The notes below the pieces were generated by a model. That model made no database searches and was not told the DNA's origin. It saw only the letters and a program-made list of their open reading frames with translations. Shown in pieces: positions 52,667 to 63,534 of a stretch of 64,000 nt of DNA. The stretch is from contig NZ_AP024563.1 of the NCBI RefSeq assembly GCF_018409545.1, positions 1,876,755-1,940,754 of the forward strand, read 5' to 3'. Origin of the DNA: Allochromatium tepidum. Lineage in GTDB: Bacteria > Pseudomonadota > Gammaproteobacteria > Chromatiales > Chromatiaceae. The position numbers and the translations under genes are program-made. The stretch's first letter is position 1. Each line of letters opens with the position of its first letter.

Positions 52667-54607
52667 CTAGCGTCCGCGCAGAAACAGTCGGTCGAGATCG
52701 ACATGGGAGAGCCGAACCCAGGTCGGGCGGCCATGATTGCACTGGTCGATGCGTTCGGTGCGCTCCATGTCGCGCAGCAGGGCGTTCATCTCGTCGAGCG
52801 TCAGGCGGCGGTTGGCGCGCACCGAGCCATGACAGGCGAGGGTCGCCAGGACGCCGTCGATGGCCTCCTCGACGCGGGTGCTCTCGCCCTGCGCCGCGAG
52901 ATCGGTGAGCAGATCTCGCACCAGGGCTTCCATGTCGGCCTCTCGCAGCAGCGCCGGCACTTCGCGCACCACCACCCGATCGACGCCGAGACGATCCAGC
53001 ACCAAGCCGAGCCGGGCCAGTGTTTCGCGCTGTTCCTCCAGGCGATCGGCCTCGCGCGGCTCGACCTGGAGACTGTGCGGCACCAGCAATGGCTGACTCG
53101 TCACTCGTCCGGCGCTCCAGGCGGCCTTGAGCCGCTCGTAGCCGATACGCTCGTGGGCGGCATGGATGTCGACCAGGACCAGCCCCTCGGTCGACTCGGC
53201 GAGCAGATAGACGCCGTTGAGCTGGGCCAGGGCGAAACCGAGCGGCGGCAGATCGCTTTCAGGCGTTCCGGAAGATTCCCCTTCATCGCTGACCGGCCGG
53301 ACGCCGGCAGAGTCCGCCGCCGGACGCTGGAGCGCCGGCGACGCTTGATAGATCCGCCGTCCATCGCCGACGCCGATCGCGGGAGTCGGGTGTCGCGCCC
53401 CGAAACCGGACGTTCGCGGCAGCGGAGAGCGGTGTCCGATCGTGCCGTCAACGGCCTCATCGGACGAGGCGGTCGATCTGTCCGGAGTCGCAACGCCTGC
53501 CCTCCCCGGTCTGTCGGAGGTCTCCGGCATCGGTGCATCCGGCTCAGCACCACCCAGCACCCCTTGCGCCAGACGTCGCTGCAGAGCGCGCCGGATGAAG
53601 TCGTGGACCTGACGCGACTCGCGAAAGCGCACCTCGTGCTTGGCCGGATGGACGTTGACGTCGACCAGACGCGGCGGCAGTTCCAGAAAGAGCACATAGC
53701 CCGGATGACGCGCCTGATGCAGGAAGTCGCTGAATGCCTGCCGGATGGCATGGGTGATCAGCCGGTCGCGGATCAGACGTCCGTTGACATAGAAGAACTG
53801 CTGATCCGGCTGACTGCGCGAAAAGGCCGGACGCCGTATCCAGCCATGCAGACGCAGATCCACCGCCGAGGCGTCGATCTCCAGCGACTGCTCGGCGAAT
53901 CCCGCCCCGAGCAGTCGATCCAGACGCGCGAGCACGGACTCGGGCCGCCCGTCGGCCGCCGGCAACTGATGGACGACCCGCCCATTGTGACGCAGTTCGA
54001 GCGCCACGTCGGGACGTGCCAGGGCCAGACGCCGCACCACCTGATCGACATGATCGAACTCGGTCTTCTCGGTCCGCAGGAACTTGCGCCGCGCCGGTGT
54101 GTTGAAGAACAGATCCCGTACCTCGACGCTGGTCCCCGGCGGATGCGCGGCCGGTCGCGGCCCCTCCAGGCGTCCATCGATGGCGACCGCGACCTCCCAG
54201 GCCGAGTCGCCCGCCCGATCGGACGCCACCTCACTCGCCTCGGCCTCCGAATCCGGACCTACCCTTGAAGTCAGGGTCAACCGGCTCACCGAGGCGATGC
54301 TCGGCAGCGCCTCGCCGCGAAACCCCAGCGTCCCGACCGCTTCCAGATCGGCCGGCACAGCCAGCTTGCTGGTCGCATGTCGCGCCAGAGCCAGGGCGAG
54401 CTGATCGCGCGGGATGCCGCACCCGTCATCGCGCACCCGCAGACGCTTGATCCCGCCCTGATCCACATCGATCTCCAGACGCGCACAGCCGGCGTCCAGA
54501 CTGTTCTCGATCAGCTCCTTGATCACTGAGGCCGGGCGCTCGACGACCTCACCGGCGGCGATCTGGTTGACGAGATGATCGGAGAGGATGCGAATCGGAT
54601 TGGACAT
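52667..54607 (-). CDS. mutL: DNA mismatch repair protein MutL
   Basis: A 646-residue GHKL ATPase that couples MutS recognition to excision. N-terminal motifs NQIAAGEVVERPASVIKEL, RDDGCGIP and TLGFRGEALPSI are intact. A variable linker of about 100 residues lies around residue 360-450. The C-terminal domain carries DIHAAHERIGYE, matching the DxHA(X)2E(X)4E endonuclease motif, and later ACHGSVR and CNHGRP, so it is probably an endonuclease MutL as in species without MutH. The ATG at 54607 begins the conserved text; an upstream ATG at 54667 adds an unconserved leader. Confidence 0.96.
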   Translation of the reverse strand: MSNPIRILSDHLVNQIAAGEVVERPASVIKELIENSLDAGCARLEIDVDQGGIKRLRVRDDGCGIPRDQLALALARHATSKLAVPADLEAVGTLGFRGEALPSIASVSRLTLTSRVGPDSEAEASEVASDRAGDSAWEVAVAIDGRLEGPRPAAHPPGTSVEVRDLFFNTPARRKFLRTEKTEFDHVDQVVRRLALARPDVALELRHNGRVVHQLPAADGRPESVLARLDRLLGAGFAEQSLEIDASAVDLRLHGWIRRPAFSRSQPDQQFFYVNGRLIRDRLITHAIRQAFSDFLHQARHPGYVLFLELPPRLVDVNVHPAKHEVRFRESRQVHDFIRRALQRRLAQGVLGGAEPDAPMPETSDRPGRAGVATPDRSTASSDEAVDGTIGHRSPLPRTSGFGARHPTPAIGVGDGRRIYQASPALQRPAADSAGVRPVSDEGESSGTPESDLPPLGFALAQLNGVYLLAESTEGLVLVDIHAAHERIGYERLKAAWSAGRVTSQPLLVPHSLQVEPREADRLEEQRETLARLGLVLDRLGVDRVVVREVPALLREADMEALVRDLLTDLAAQGESTRVEEAIDGVLATLACHGSVRANRRLTLDEMNALLRDMERTERIDQCNHGRPTWVRLSHVDLDRLFLRGR

Positions 54608-54674
54608 GGGTGAATGGAAGGACGAACGAAACGCCGACTCGGGTCGAGCCGGCACAGCTCCACCCAAGATGACG

Positions 54675-56063
54675 TCAGGAATCGGTCGGGATGGCGATGA
54701 CCTGCCCGACCCGGATCACATCGGTATCACCGAGACCGTTCTCGGCCCGCAGTGAACTGAGGCTCACGCGATGACGCCTGGCGATCCCGGACAGGGTATC
54801 GCCCTGACTGATCACGTATTCGCGCATACTGCCCGGACTCGTTCTGGATGCGGATCTCAACCCATGAGCGGCGCCGGAACCGGAGCGCTCGCCCCCGCCA
54901 CCCGCGTCGGCCGACAGCAGACCCTGGGGCGGATACTTGGCGAAATAGCTCTTGATGCCGGCCAGCATCGCCTCGGCCCAGCGCTGCTGGTGCGCATTGC
55001 TCCTGAGCCGTCGCTCCTCGTCGGCGTTGCTGATGAAGGCCGTCTCGACCAGGAGCGACGGGACGTCGGGCGACTTGAGCACCACGAATCCGGCACGCTG
55101 CACATCACCCTTGTGGATCGGGCCGACCTGCCGGAGCTGGCGCAGCACCGAGGAGGCCGCCTCGGCGCTGTGCTCCATGGTCGCGTTCTGGGTCATGTCG
55201 AGCAGTACGTAGGCCAGCAGGGAGTCGCTCGTCAAGAGGTCCACACCGCCGATGCGATCGACCTCGTTCTCGCGTTCGGCCAGCCAACCGGCACTCTCGC
55301 TGCTGGCCGCGCCGTGTGAGAGCACGTAGACCGACGAACCCTGGGCATTGGGGTTGCTGTAGGCGTCGGCATGGATGGACACGAAGAGATCGGACTTGTG
55401 CTCACGCGCGATCCGGGCACGCTCGCTCAGTCCGATGTAATAGTCGTCATCGCGAATCATCAGGGCACGCATGCCGGGCTCACGATCGACCAACTGCGCC
55501 AGCCGGCGCGCGATGGCCAGGGTGACGTCCTTCTCGCGCGTGCCGTTCGGCCCGATCGCCCCCGGATCCTCGCCCCCGTGCCCGGCGTCGATGGCGACGA
55601 TGGCCGTGCGCCCACGGCTCGACCAGACCGGCTGGGCCGCCCCCTGATTCGAGACCGGCTGGAGCCCGCCGCCCCCGAACGACTTGGGAATGAGTTCGAC
55701 GATCAGCCGGGGCTGGCTCCCGCCGGTCTTGTCGGCAAAACTCTTGACGCGCACCGGTTGCTTGAGGTCGAGCACGATGCGCAAATCACCATTGGGCCGC
55801 ACGCCGGCGCGCACGCCGATCAGCAACGGGTCGTCGGTGCGTGCCGCCGGCAGGTCTCCCCGCAGCCGGGCTCCGGCGATGTCGATCACTACCCGGTCGG
55901 GTTGGTCGAGGGTGAAGATGCGGTGCGCGGCGGGCGCCGTGATGCCGAGGAGCAACTGGGTTCTACCCGAGCTCTCCGGATTCCAGTGACAATCGACCTC
56001 CACCGCGACGGCTGCCACGGGCAGAGCGATCAGTAGCAGAAAGAACACGATGAGCCTGTTCAC
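54675..56063 (-). CDS. amiC: N-acetylmuramoyl-L-alanine amidase (AmiB/AmiC type) with LysM
   Basis: A 462-residue exported zinc amidase that cuts septal peptidoglycan at cell separation. A signal peptide (NRLIVFFLLLIALPVAAVAV) is followed by an AMIN localisation domain around residues 20-125. The Amidase_3 domain has VAIDAGHGGEDPGAIG near residue 153 and FVSIHADAYSNP near residue 220. A C-terminal LysM (VISQGDTLSGIARRHRVS) ends the protein. The GTG at 56063 with GAGG eight bases upstream starts directly at the signal peptide. tsaE-ami-mutL order is conserved. Confidence 0.95.
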   Translation of the reverse strand: MNRLIVFFLLLIALPVAAVAVEVDCHWNPESSGRTQLLLGITAPAAHRIFTLDQPDRVVIDIAGARLRGDLPAARTDDPLLIGVRAGVRPNGDLRIVLDLKQPVRVKSFADKTGGSQPRLIVELIPKSFGGGGLQPVSNQGAAQPVWSSRGRTAIVAIDAGHGGEDPGAIGPNGTREKDVTLAIARRLAQLVDREPGMRALMIRDDDYYIGLSERARIAREHKSDLFVSIHADAYSNPNAQGSSVYVLSHGAASSESAGWLAERENEVDRIGGVDLLTSDSLLAYVLLDMTQNATMEHSAEAASSVLRQLRQVGPIHKGDVQRAGFVVLKSPDVPSLLVETAFISNADEERRLRSNAHQQRWAEAMLAGIKSYFAKYPPQGLLSADAGGGGERSGSGAAHGLRSASRTSPGSMREYVISQGDTLSGIARRHRVSLSSLRAENGLGDTDVIRVGQVIAIPTDS

Positions 56064-56163
56064 GATGCCGCCTCGAAGCCTGGATGGGGTACGAGCGTCG
56101 CTTAAAAGATAGCAGGTCATCGTCGATCTTTCCAAGTCAACTCCGTCGATTAGCTGAGATTCC

Positions 56164-56670
56164 TCAAGTATTGGGTCGAGGCTGTGGCGCAGAGACGACA
56201 TCGTCGGCAGAAATCACATCGGACAATAGGGCCTCACCCGCCGGACTCATGGCCGTCAGGGTCAGGTGTCGACCGGCATCGCGGTGGACGAGCCGAATGC
56301 GCAGATCGGGCTTGGGCAGCAGACCGGCGCCGCGTTCGGGCCATTCCACGACCCAGACCGAGTCCCGACCCAGCAGATCACGCAGACCCAGATAGTCCAG
56401 TTCCTCCGGATCGCCCAGACGGTAGAGATCGAAGTGATGGAGTTCGAGGCCGGTCAGGGCATAGGGCTCGACGAGGGTGTAGGTCGGACTGCGTACCGCC
56501 CCGGAGTGTCCGAGACCGCGCAGGATACCACGAGTCAGGGTGGTCTTGCCCGTGCCCAGATCGCCTTCGAGAAAGATCACACAGGGCGGTTTCAGGGCCG
56601 ACGCCAGACAGGCGCCGAAGTCCATCTGTGACTCGGGGGTGTCGAGTGTGAGCTCCAGGGTCGTTTGCAT
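56164..56670 (-). CDS. tsaE: tRNA threonylcarbamoyladenosine biosynthesis ATPase TsaE
   Basis: A 168-residue P-loop ATPase (YjeE) that, with TsaB and TsaD, installs t6A37 in tRNAs. The Walker A FLEGDLGTGKTTLTRGILRG lies near residues 34-53. SPTYTLVEPY and LHHFDLYRL follow, and WVVEWPERGAGLLP is near residue 107. The ATG at 56670 lies 1 bp after the nnr stop; the in-frame ATG at 56697 would overlap nnr. Tail of about 20 residues beyond the core is poorly conserved. Confidence 0.96.
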   Translation of the reverse strand: MQTTLELTLDTPESQMDFGACLASALKPPCVIFLEGDLGTGKTTLTRGILRGLGHSGAVRSPTYTLVEPYALTGLELHHFDLYRLGDPEELDYLGLRDLLGRDSVWVVEWPERGAGLLPKPDLRIRLVHRDAGRHLTLTAMSPAGEALLSDVISADDVVSAPQPRPNT

Positions 56671-56671
56671 C

Positions 56672-58204
56672 TCAGCGATCCGCCTCGGCGAGGCCATTGG
56701 ACAGGGGGCGCAGGGCGGCGATGATATCCGTGGCGATCAGTCCGCGCTCGCCGGCACGCGCGGCCCGGTCGCCGGCGGCGGCGTGCAGACAGACACCCGC
56801 GCGGGCGGCGTCGTCGACCTCCAGTCCCTGGGCGCGCAGGGCGGCGATCACACCGGTCAGGACATCGCCCGCGCCGGCGGTCGCCATGCCGGGGTTGCCG
56901 TCGCTACAGACGGCCGGGACGCGCGGTGCGGGGCCATGCACGATGGAACCGGCACCCTTGAGCACCACCACCCCGCCGAAGCGCGCCTGGAGGCGTCGCG
57001 CACTGTCGAGACGGTCGGACTCGATCTCGGCGGTCGTGGTCCCGAGCAGCCGGGCGGCTTCGCCGGGATGCGGGGTCAGTATCCAGTCCGGCCCGGAGCC
57101 GGGCGCTTCGGCCAGCAGGTTGAGTGCATCGGCATCCACCACCAGCGGATGCGGCAGGGTTCGCACGAACTCCCAGAGTCCGCGCCCCCAGTCCGTCCGT
57201 CCAAGCCCCGGACCGATCGCGATCACATCGGCCCGTTCGATCAGCGCCTCCAGGTCGTCCGGCCGCTCGACGGCCGAGACCATCAGTTCGGGCCGGTCGA
57301 GATTGAGCCGGTCGGCATGGCGCGGATGGGTGGCGATCGTCACCAGTCCGGCACCGGCGCGCAGAGCCGCCTCGCCGGCCAGACGCGCCGCGCCCGACAT
57401 GCCGGGCGCGCCGCCGACGACCAGCACATGACCGCAGTCGCCCTTGTGCGCGATCCGCGAGCGGGGCACGAGCAGGCGCGATTCGCGCGCCCAGTCGATC
57501 CGCGCCGCCGCCGGGATCTCCCCGGCATAGACCTGGGCCGGGACGTCGAGCGCGCTGAAGTGGAGCTCCCCGCGATACTCGGCGCCGGCGCCGACGAAGA
57601 GTCCCAGCTTGAGCCCGATGAAGGACACAGTCGCACTCGCCCGCACCGCCACGCCCAGGACGCGCCCGGTGTCGGCGTGGAGTCCGGAGGGGATGTCGAG
57701 CGCCAGCACGGGCGCGCGCTGGGCGTTGAGCGCCGTGATGGCCTCGGCCCATTGCCCCGTCACCGGGCGCTCCAGCCCGGTGCCGAGCAGCGCGTCGACA
57801 TAGAGATCGGTCTCGCGCGGCAGGGTGCCATAGCCCTCGACGACACCCCCGGCGTCGCGATAGGCCGTCAGACTCAGGGCCGCCTCACCGCGCGCCCGAT
57901 CCGCCTCGCCGAGCTGCAACACCCGCACATCCAGGCCGGCGGCGCGCGCCAGCCGTGCCACGACATAGCCATCGCCGCCATTGTTGCCCGTCCCGGCGAG
58001 GACAGTGAGGCGGCGCGCGTTCGGCCAGCGCTCGCGCAGTAGCCGATAGGCGACCGCGCCGGCGCGCTCCATCAGTTCGATCCCAGGGACACCGAAGCGC
58101 TCGATGGCCAGACGATCGAACCGGCGCACCTGCTCGGCGCGGTAGAGTGCATGGGGCAGACGATCGCCGTCCGGAAGCGGGCGGTCCAGGCGGGCGAGCC
58201 TCAC
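56672..58204 (-). CDS. nnr: Bifunctional NAD(P)HX epimerase/dehydratase
   Basis: A 510-residue metabolite-repair enzyme. The N-terminal YjeF_N epimerase domain includes VLAGTGNNGGDGYVVARLA near residue 63. The C-terminal carbohydrate-kinase-like ATP/ADP-dependent dehydratase domain includes GHVLVVGGAPGMSGAARLAG near residue 255, LTPHPGEAARLLG near residue 380 and the GNPGMATAGAGDVLTGVIA block near residue 440. Length matches the family. The GTG start overlaps the PilZ gene stop (GTGA). nnr-tsaE is a conserved pair. Confidence 0.96.
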   Translation of the reverse strand: MRLARLDRPLPDGDRLPHALYRAEQVRRFDRLAIERFGVPGIELMERAGAVAYRLLRERWPNARRLTVLAGTGNNGGDGYVVARLARAAGLDVRVLQLGEADRARGEAALSLTAYRDAGGVVEGYGTLPRETDLYVDALLGTGLERPVTGQWAEAITALNAQRAPVLALDIPSGLHADTGRVLGVAVRASATVSFIGLKLGLFVGAGAEYRGELHFSALDVPAQVYAGEIPAAARIDWARESRLLVPRSRIAHKGDCGHVLVVGGAPGMSGAARLAGEAALRAGAGLVTIATHPRHADRLNLDRPELMVSAVERPDDLEALIERADVIAIGPGLGRTDWGRGLWEFVRTLPHPLVVDADALNLLAEAPGSGPDWILTPHPGEAARLLGTTTAEIESDRLDSARRLQARFGGVVVLKGAGSIVHGPAPRVPAVCSDGNPGMATAGAGDVLTGVIAALRAQGLEVDDAARAGVCLHAAAGDRAARAGERGLIATDIIAALRPLSNGLAEADR

Positions 58205-59259
58205 AGCCGTCCGCCCTTGAGCAGACTGCGGCGGTTCGCCGAGACCCCATAGGCGCGATCATGGACGCTCTGGAGCAGCTCCAGCTCCTCCCAGGCCTCC
58301 CGCGACCAGGCACCCGGCAGGTCGTTACGGCTCAGGACCAGGCTCTTGAAGACCATGTCGAAGTCGGCGACATTGCCCCAGCCGGCGACGAGCCGCGCAA
58401 TGGCCTCGGGGAACTCGGACTCCAGACGGGAGCGCGCCTCGCCCCCGCCGGCGGCCTCGGCACTCCGGGTGCCCGCGCCTGAACGCACCGTCGCCGCCGC
58501 CACCGAGCGCAGCCAGTCCGGCGCGCCCTCCAGATGGCTGAAGGTGGAGCTTTCGTCCTCGGTGTCGGACAAGCGATTCAGGACCAGATCGACGAAGGCG
58601 CGAATCGTATTGCTCGGGTGCTCGAATTCGAGCGACAGGGTGTAGAGTTCGGCCCAGTCGAACCCCTTGACCTCGGACTTGCGCACGTCCGAGACACGCG
58701 CACGCAGCCGGATGCTCGGCAGATCGAAGGTGCCCGTGATCGACAGGCTGATGCTCTGTCCGACCTGATAGCTCTCGAAGACCGTCACCGTGTAGCGCCC
58801 CTCCAGGATCTGCAACAGCTTCCGGCGCAGCTCCTCGGTATCGCTGACCGTCACCTCCAGCTCGCGGAACAAGGCATTCTTACCGCCTGCGCCCGTCGCG
58901 GAATCCGAGGGGTAAAGCATCTTGAGCAGGCGCTCCAGGCGGCTCTGACTGCGCGGCGACAGACTGATGAAGCGCACGGCGGCCAGATACCCGCCTTCAT
59001 GCGGACGCGCGCGCAGCAGTTGGGCCTGAGCGCGGATGGACTTGCCCCGCCGCCATGGCAGGCTGAGGATCAGGGTCTCGAGATCGTTGGGCAGGGGCTC
59101 CGTCAGATGCAGGAGCGCGCCCCCCCAGGAGAGGTCGCGCGTGACGGCACGCACCGGCGCATCCTGACCCGGAAGGGTCAACTCGACCGGAATCTTCAGG
59201 TCGATACGTGCCTGGGTGCGCCGCTCCATGGCCATCGATCCGGATTCCGACTGAGTCAT
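58201..59259 (-). CDS. PilZ domain protein with extended C-terminal region
   Basis: A 352-residue cytoplasmic protein. The N-terminal PilZ domain has MERRTQARIDLKIPVELT with the arginine motif near residue 12 and TRDLSWGGALLHL (DxSxxG) near residue 40, so cyclic-di-GMP binding is expected. After about residue 120 comes a region of 90-100 residues (SLSITGTFDLPSIRLRARV and LYTLSLEFEHPS) that looks like a second beta-barrel without the ligand motifs. The C-terminal part is unrecognised. The ATG at 59259 opens the conserved part. It overlaps nnr by 4 bp. Output unknown. Confidence 0.85.
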   Translation of the reverse strand: MTQSESGSMAMERRTQARIDLKIPVELTLPGQDAPVRAVTRDLSWGGALLHLTEPLPNDLETLILSLPWRRGKSIRAQAQLLRARPHEGGYLAAVRFISLSPRSQSRLERLLKMLYPSDSATGAGGKNALFRELEVTVSDTEELRRKLLQILEGRYTVTVFESYQVGQSISLSITGTFDLPSIRLRARVSDVRKSEVKGFDWAELYTLSLEFEHPSNTIRAFVDLVLNRLSDTEDESSTFSHLEGAPDWLRSVAAATVRSGAGTRSAEAAGGGEARSRLESEFPEAIARLVAGWGNVADFDMVFKSLVLSRNDLPGAWSREAWEELELLQSVHDRAYGVSANRRSLLKGGRL

Positions 59260-59458
59260 TGCTAGGCTTTCCACATGAGAACTGTTCGCGGATGGAACGG
59301 CTGAGAAGTGTCTGTTGGACCCCATTACTCTATCATCATCGACTCTGTGGTTTCGGCCTCGACCATCGAATGCATATGGCCGGTTGCGTGCCGGGTGTTG
59401 TTTCGACGTCGCCGGACCAATAGACTTCCGCGCTTTACCTGCCGAGATTTTCGATCCG

Positions 59459-61177
59459 ATGCGCACCTCAGAGTTTCCGCTCCAGACCATCAAAGAGACG
59501 CCGGCCGACGCCGAGATCGCCAGCCACCGGCTGATGCTGCGCGCCGGTCTCATCCGCAAACTCGCCGCCGGTCTCTACACCTGGCTGCCGCTCGGACTGC
59601 GCGTGCTGCGCCGTGTCGAGCGCATCGTGCGCGAGGAGATGGACCGCGCCGGGGCGCTGGAAGTCTCCATGCCCGCCGTACAACCGGCCGAACTCTGGCA
59701 GGAGTCCGGGCGCTGGGAACAATACGGCCCCGAATTGCTGCGTTTCAAGGACCGCCATCAGCGCGAGTTCTGCTTCGGCCCCACGCACGAGGAGATCATC
59801 ACCGAGCTGGCGCGCAACGAACTCAAGAGCTACAAGCAGCTCCCGATCAATTTCTACCAGATCCAGACCAAGTTCCGTGACGAGATCCGTCCGCGTTTCG
59901 GCGTGATGCGCGCGCGCGAGTTCCTGATGAAGGACGCCTACTCCTTCCATCTGGACGACGCCTCGCTGGCCGAGACCTACCAGCGGATGCACGAGGCCTA
60001 TTGCCGCATCTTCACCCGTTGCGGACTGGACTTCCGCCCGGTGAGCGCCGACACCGGCAGCATCGGCGGCAGTGCTTCGCACGAGTTCCATGTGCTGGCC
60101 TCCTCGGGCGAGGACGCCATCGCCTTCTCGACCGGCAGCGACTATGCCGCCAACGTCGAGCTGGCCGAGGCCGTGGCCCCGGCCGATCGCGCGCCCGAAC
60201 CCGGCGAGGACGCGCGTCTGGTCGACACGCCCGATGCACGCACCATCGCCGATCTGGTCGCGCAATTCGATCAGCCGATCGAGCGCACGGTCAAGACCCT
60301 GGTGGTCGCGGCTTCGGACGAGATCGACGCCGATCTGGTCGCGCTCCTGGTGCGCGGCGATCATGAACTCAACGCCGTCAAGGCGCAGAAGCTGCCGCAG
60401 GTCGCCTCGCCGCTGCGTATGGCGACCGAGGCCGAGATCCGCGCCGCCATCGGCGCCGGTCCCGGTTCGCTCGGGCCGAAGGATCTGCCGATCCCCTGCA
60501 TCGTCGACCGCACCGTGGCCGTCACCGCCGACTTCAGCGCCGGGGCCAATCAGGACGGCAAGCACTGGTTCGGCCTGAACTGGGGCCGCGATCTGCCGCT
60601 GCCCGAGGTCGCGGATCTGCGCAACGTAGTCGAGGGCGACCCGAGTCCGGACGGTCAGGGCACGCTCACCATCGCGCGCGGCATCGAGGTCGGACACATC
60701 TTCCAGCTCGGTCGCAAATACAGCGAGGCGATGAAGGCCACGGTGCTCGGCGAGGACGGCAAGGCGACCGTCATGACCATGGGCTGCTACGGCATCGGCG
60801 TGTCGCGCGTGGTCGCCGCCGCCATCGAACAGCATCACGACGAACGCGGCATCTGCTGGCCGGCGCCGATCGCGCCCTTTGAGGTCGCGCTCCTGCCGAT
60901 GAAGCTCGGCAAGTCCTACCGGGTGCGCGAGGCGACCGAGAAGCTCTATGCCGAACTCCAGGCCGCCGGGATCGACGTCCTGCTCGACGACCGCGACGCG
61001 CGTCCCGGCTTCATGTTCGCCGACATGGAGCTCATCGGTATCCCGCATCGCATCGTCGTCGGCGACAAGGGGCTCGACGACGGACAGGTCGAGTACAAGG
61101 GCCGTACCGACGAGGCGATGCAGCTCATCCCGATCGACACCATCGTCGAGTTCGTGCGCGCGCGTCTGCGTGCCTGA
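59459..61177 (+). CDS. proS: Prolyl-tRNA synthetase (bacterial type)
   Basis: A 572-residue class II synthetase that charges tRNA-Pro. It starts with [20 protein letters not shown]. Motif 2 is [20 protein letters not shown] near residue 100, with [18 protein letters not shown]. The INS editing domain (about residues 235-400) corrects Ala-tRNA-Pro. Motif 3 lies in [18 protein letters not shown] near residue 440. The C-terminal anticodon-binding domain ends the protein. Length equals the E. coli enzyme. The ATG at 59459 begins the conserved text; the earlier start at 59315 is not supported. Confidence 0.98.
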   Translation: MRTSEFPLQTIKETPADAEIASHRLMLRAGLIRKLAAGLYTWLPLGLRVLRRVERIVREEMDRAGALEVSMPAVQPAELWQESGRWEQYGPELLRFKDRHQREFCFGPTHEEIITELARNELKSYKQLPINFYQIQTKFRDEIRPRFGVMRAREFLMKDAYSFHLDDASLAETYQRMHEAYCRIFTRCGLDFRPVSADTGSIGGSASHEFHVLASSGEDAIAFSTGSDYAANVELAEAVAPADRAPEPGEDARLVDTPDARTIADLVAQFDQPIERTVKTLVVAASDEIDADLVALLVRGDHELNAVKAQKLPQVASPLRMATEAEIRAAIGAGPGSLGPKDLPIPCIVDRTVAVTADFSAGANQDGKHWFGLNWGRDLPLPEVADLRNVVEGDPSPDGQGTLTIARGIEVGHIFQLGRKYSEAMKATVLGEDGKATVMTMGCYGIGVSRVVAAAIEQHHDERGICWPAPIAPFEVALLPMKLGKSYRVREATEKLYAELQAAGIDVLLDDRDARPGFMFADMELIGIPHRIVVGDKGLDDGQVEYKGRTDEAMQLIPIDTIVEFVRARLRA

Positions 61178-61299
61178 AACCCGGCGGGCGGACTCCGTCG
61201 CCCAGGTGGAGCCGCCCCGAAACCAACCCTCAACGCCTGACGCGGCCCAGTGTCGCCCGGCCTCCAGCACGCCCCGCGTGCCTCAATCTAGGATCGACC

Positions 61300-61815
61300 G
61301 TGAACAAAGAAGCCTGTTTCAATCGCGATGAACTGCTGGCCTGCGGGCGCGGCGAGATGTTCGGACCGGGCAATGCCCAGTTGCCGACACCCAACATGCT
61401 GATGATGGATCGCATCGTGCGCATCGCCAACTTCGGCGGCGCCAACGGCAAGGGCGAGATCCTGGCCGAGCTGGACATCAAGCCCGATCTCTGGTTCTTC
61501 GAGTGCCACTTCCCCGGCGATCCGGTGATGCCCGGCTGTCTGGGACTCGACGCGCTCTGGCAGATGGTCGGCTTCTATCTGGGCTGGATCGGCAATCCCG
61601 GACATGGCCGGGCGCTGGGTGTGGGCGAGGTCAAGTTCACCGGTCAGGTGCTGCCGACGGCGACCAAGGTGACGTATCACATCGACATGAAGCGCGTCAT
61701 CAGCCGCAAGCTGGTGCTCGGTATCGGCGACGGCGTCGTCCAGGTCGACGGGCGCACCATCTATACCGCCAAGGATCTGCGCGTCGGACTCTTCACCTCG
61801 ACCGACGGCTTCTGA
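61300..61815 (+). CDS. fabA: 3-hydroxyacyl-ACP dehydratase/isomerase FabA
   Basis: A 171-residue hot-dog-fold enzyme that dehydrates 3-hydroxydecanoyl-ACP and isomerises it to cis-3-decenoyl-ACP, the entry to anaerobic unsaturated fatty acid synthesis. The catalytic histidine is in [19 protein letters not shown] near residue 70, and the catalytic Asp is in the same stretch ([11 protein letters not shown]). Length equals E. coli FabA (172). The GTG start follows a gap of 122 bp after proS. The usual partner fabB is not adjacent; holC follows 8 bp later. Confidence 0.97.
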   Translation: MNKEACFNRDELLACGRGEMFGPGNAQLPTPNMLMMDRIVRIANFGGANGKGEILAELDIKPDLWFFECHFPGDPVMPGCLGLDALWQMVGFYLGWIGNPGHGRALGVGEVKFTGQVLPTATKVTYHIDMKRVISRKLVLGIGDGVVQVDGRTIYTAKDLRVGLFTSTDGF

Positions 61816-61823
61816 TCCCCTGC

Positions 61824-62255
61824 ATGGCGCGGATCGATTTCTACAGCCTCGAACCCGACAGCCGGGGTGATCGCTTCATCCTGGCCTGTCGGCTCGTCGA
61901 GCGCATCCGCGCCCAGGATCTGCGCGTGCTCATCCTCTGCCCGGATCGCGAGGAGGCACGCCATCTCGACCGGCTGCTCTGGACCTTTCGGCAGGAGAGT
62001 TTCCTGCCGCATGGTCTGGTCGGGAACGTGGATACGGAGCTGACGCCCATCCTCATCAGTCCGGACGACGCCTCGGAACACGGCTGCCCGGTACTCCTCA
62101 ACCTCTCGCGCGCGCTTCCGGCGGGACTGGAACGCTTCGAGCGACTGTGCGATCTGGTCGACAACGACCCGACGGTGCGTCAGGCCGGACGCGAGCGTTT
62201 TCGCGCGTATCGCGAACGCGGCTACGAACCCGATCATCACAAGATTCGGTTATAG
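61824..62255 (+). CDS. holC: DNA polymerase III subunit chi
   Basis: A 143-residue clamp-loader accessory protein that binds single-strand binding protein and psi. RIDFYSLEPDSRGDRFILAC starts the fold, VLILCPDREEARHLDRLLWT and FRQESFLPHGLV follow, and RFRAYRERGYEPDHHKI ends it. These match the HolC family. Length is near E. coli (147). It starts 8 bp after fabA, an unusual neighbour: holC is more often beside pepA or valS. Confidence 0.92.
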   Translation: MARIDFYSLEPDSRGDRFILACRLVERIRAQDLRVLILCPDREEARHLDRLLWTFRQESFLPHGLVGNVDTELTPILISPDDASEHGCPVLLNLSRALPAGLERFERLCDLVDNDPTVRQAGRERFRAYRERGYEPDHHKIRL

Positions 62256-62266
62256 ATCGCGCCCCA

Positions 62267-63388
<1,122 letters not shown>

Positions 63389-63498
63389 TGATGCCTCCGG
63401 TAGGGGGTCGTGGGGGCGCTGTCCGTCCTGTCCGGCGCGGGCTGTAGATCTAATGATAATGGACAAAGGATCTCCGGTTCATACGAACCCGCGAAACT

Positions 63499-63522
63499 GT
63501 GTGGTCATCTCGAAAACCACAC
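63499..63522 (-). terminator. Hairpin downstream of parC
   Basis: GTGTGGT (63499-63505) and ACCACAC (63516-63522) form a 7-pair stem with a 10-base loop, 12 bp beyond the parC stop on the reverse strand. A U-run is absent, so it may be a weak terminator or a processing structure. Confidence 0.35.
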
Positions 63523-63534
63523 CGAACCGCTCGC

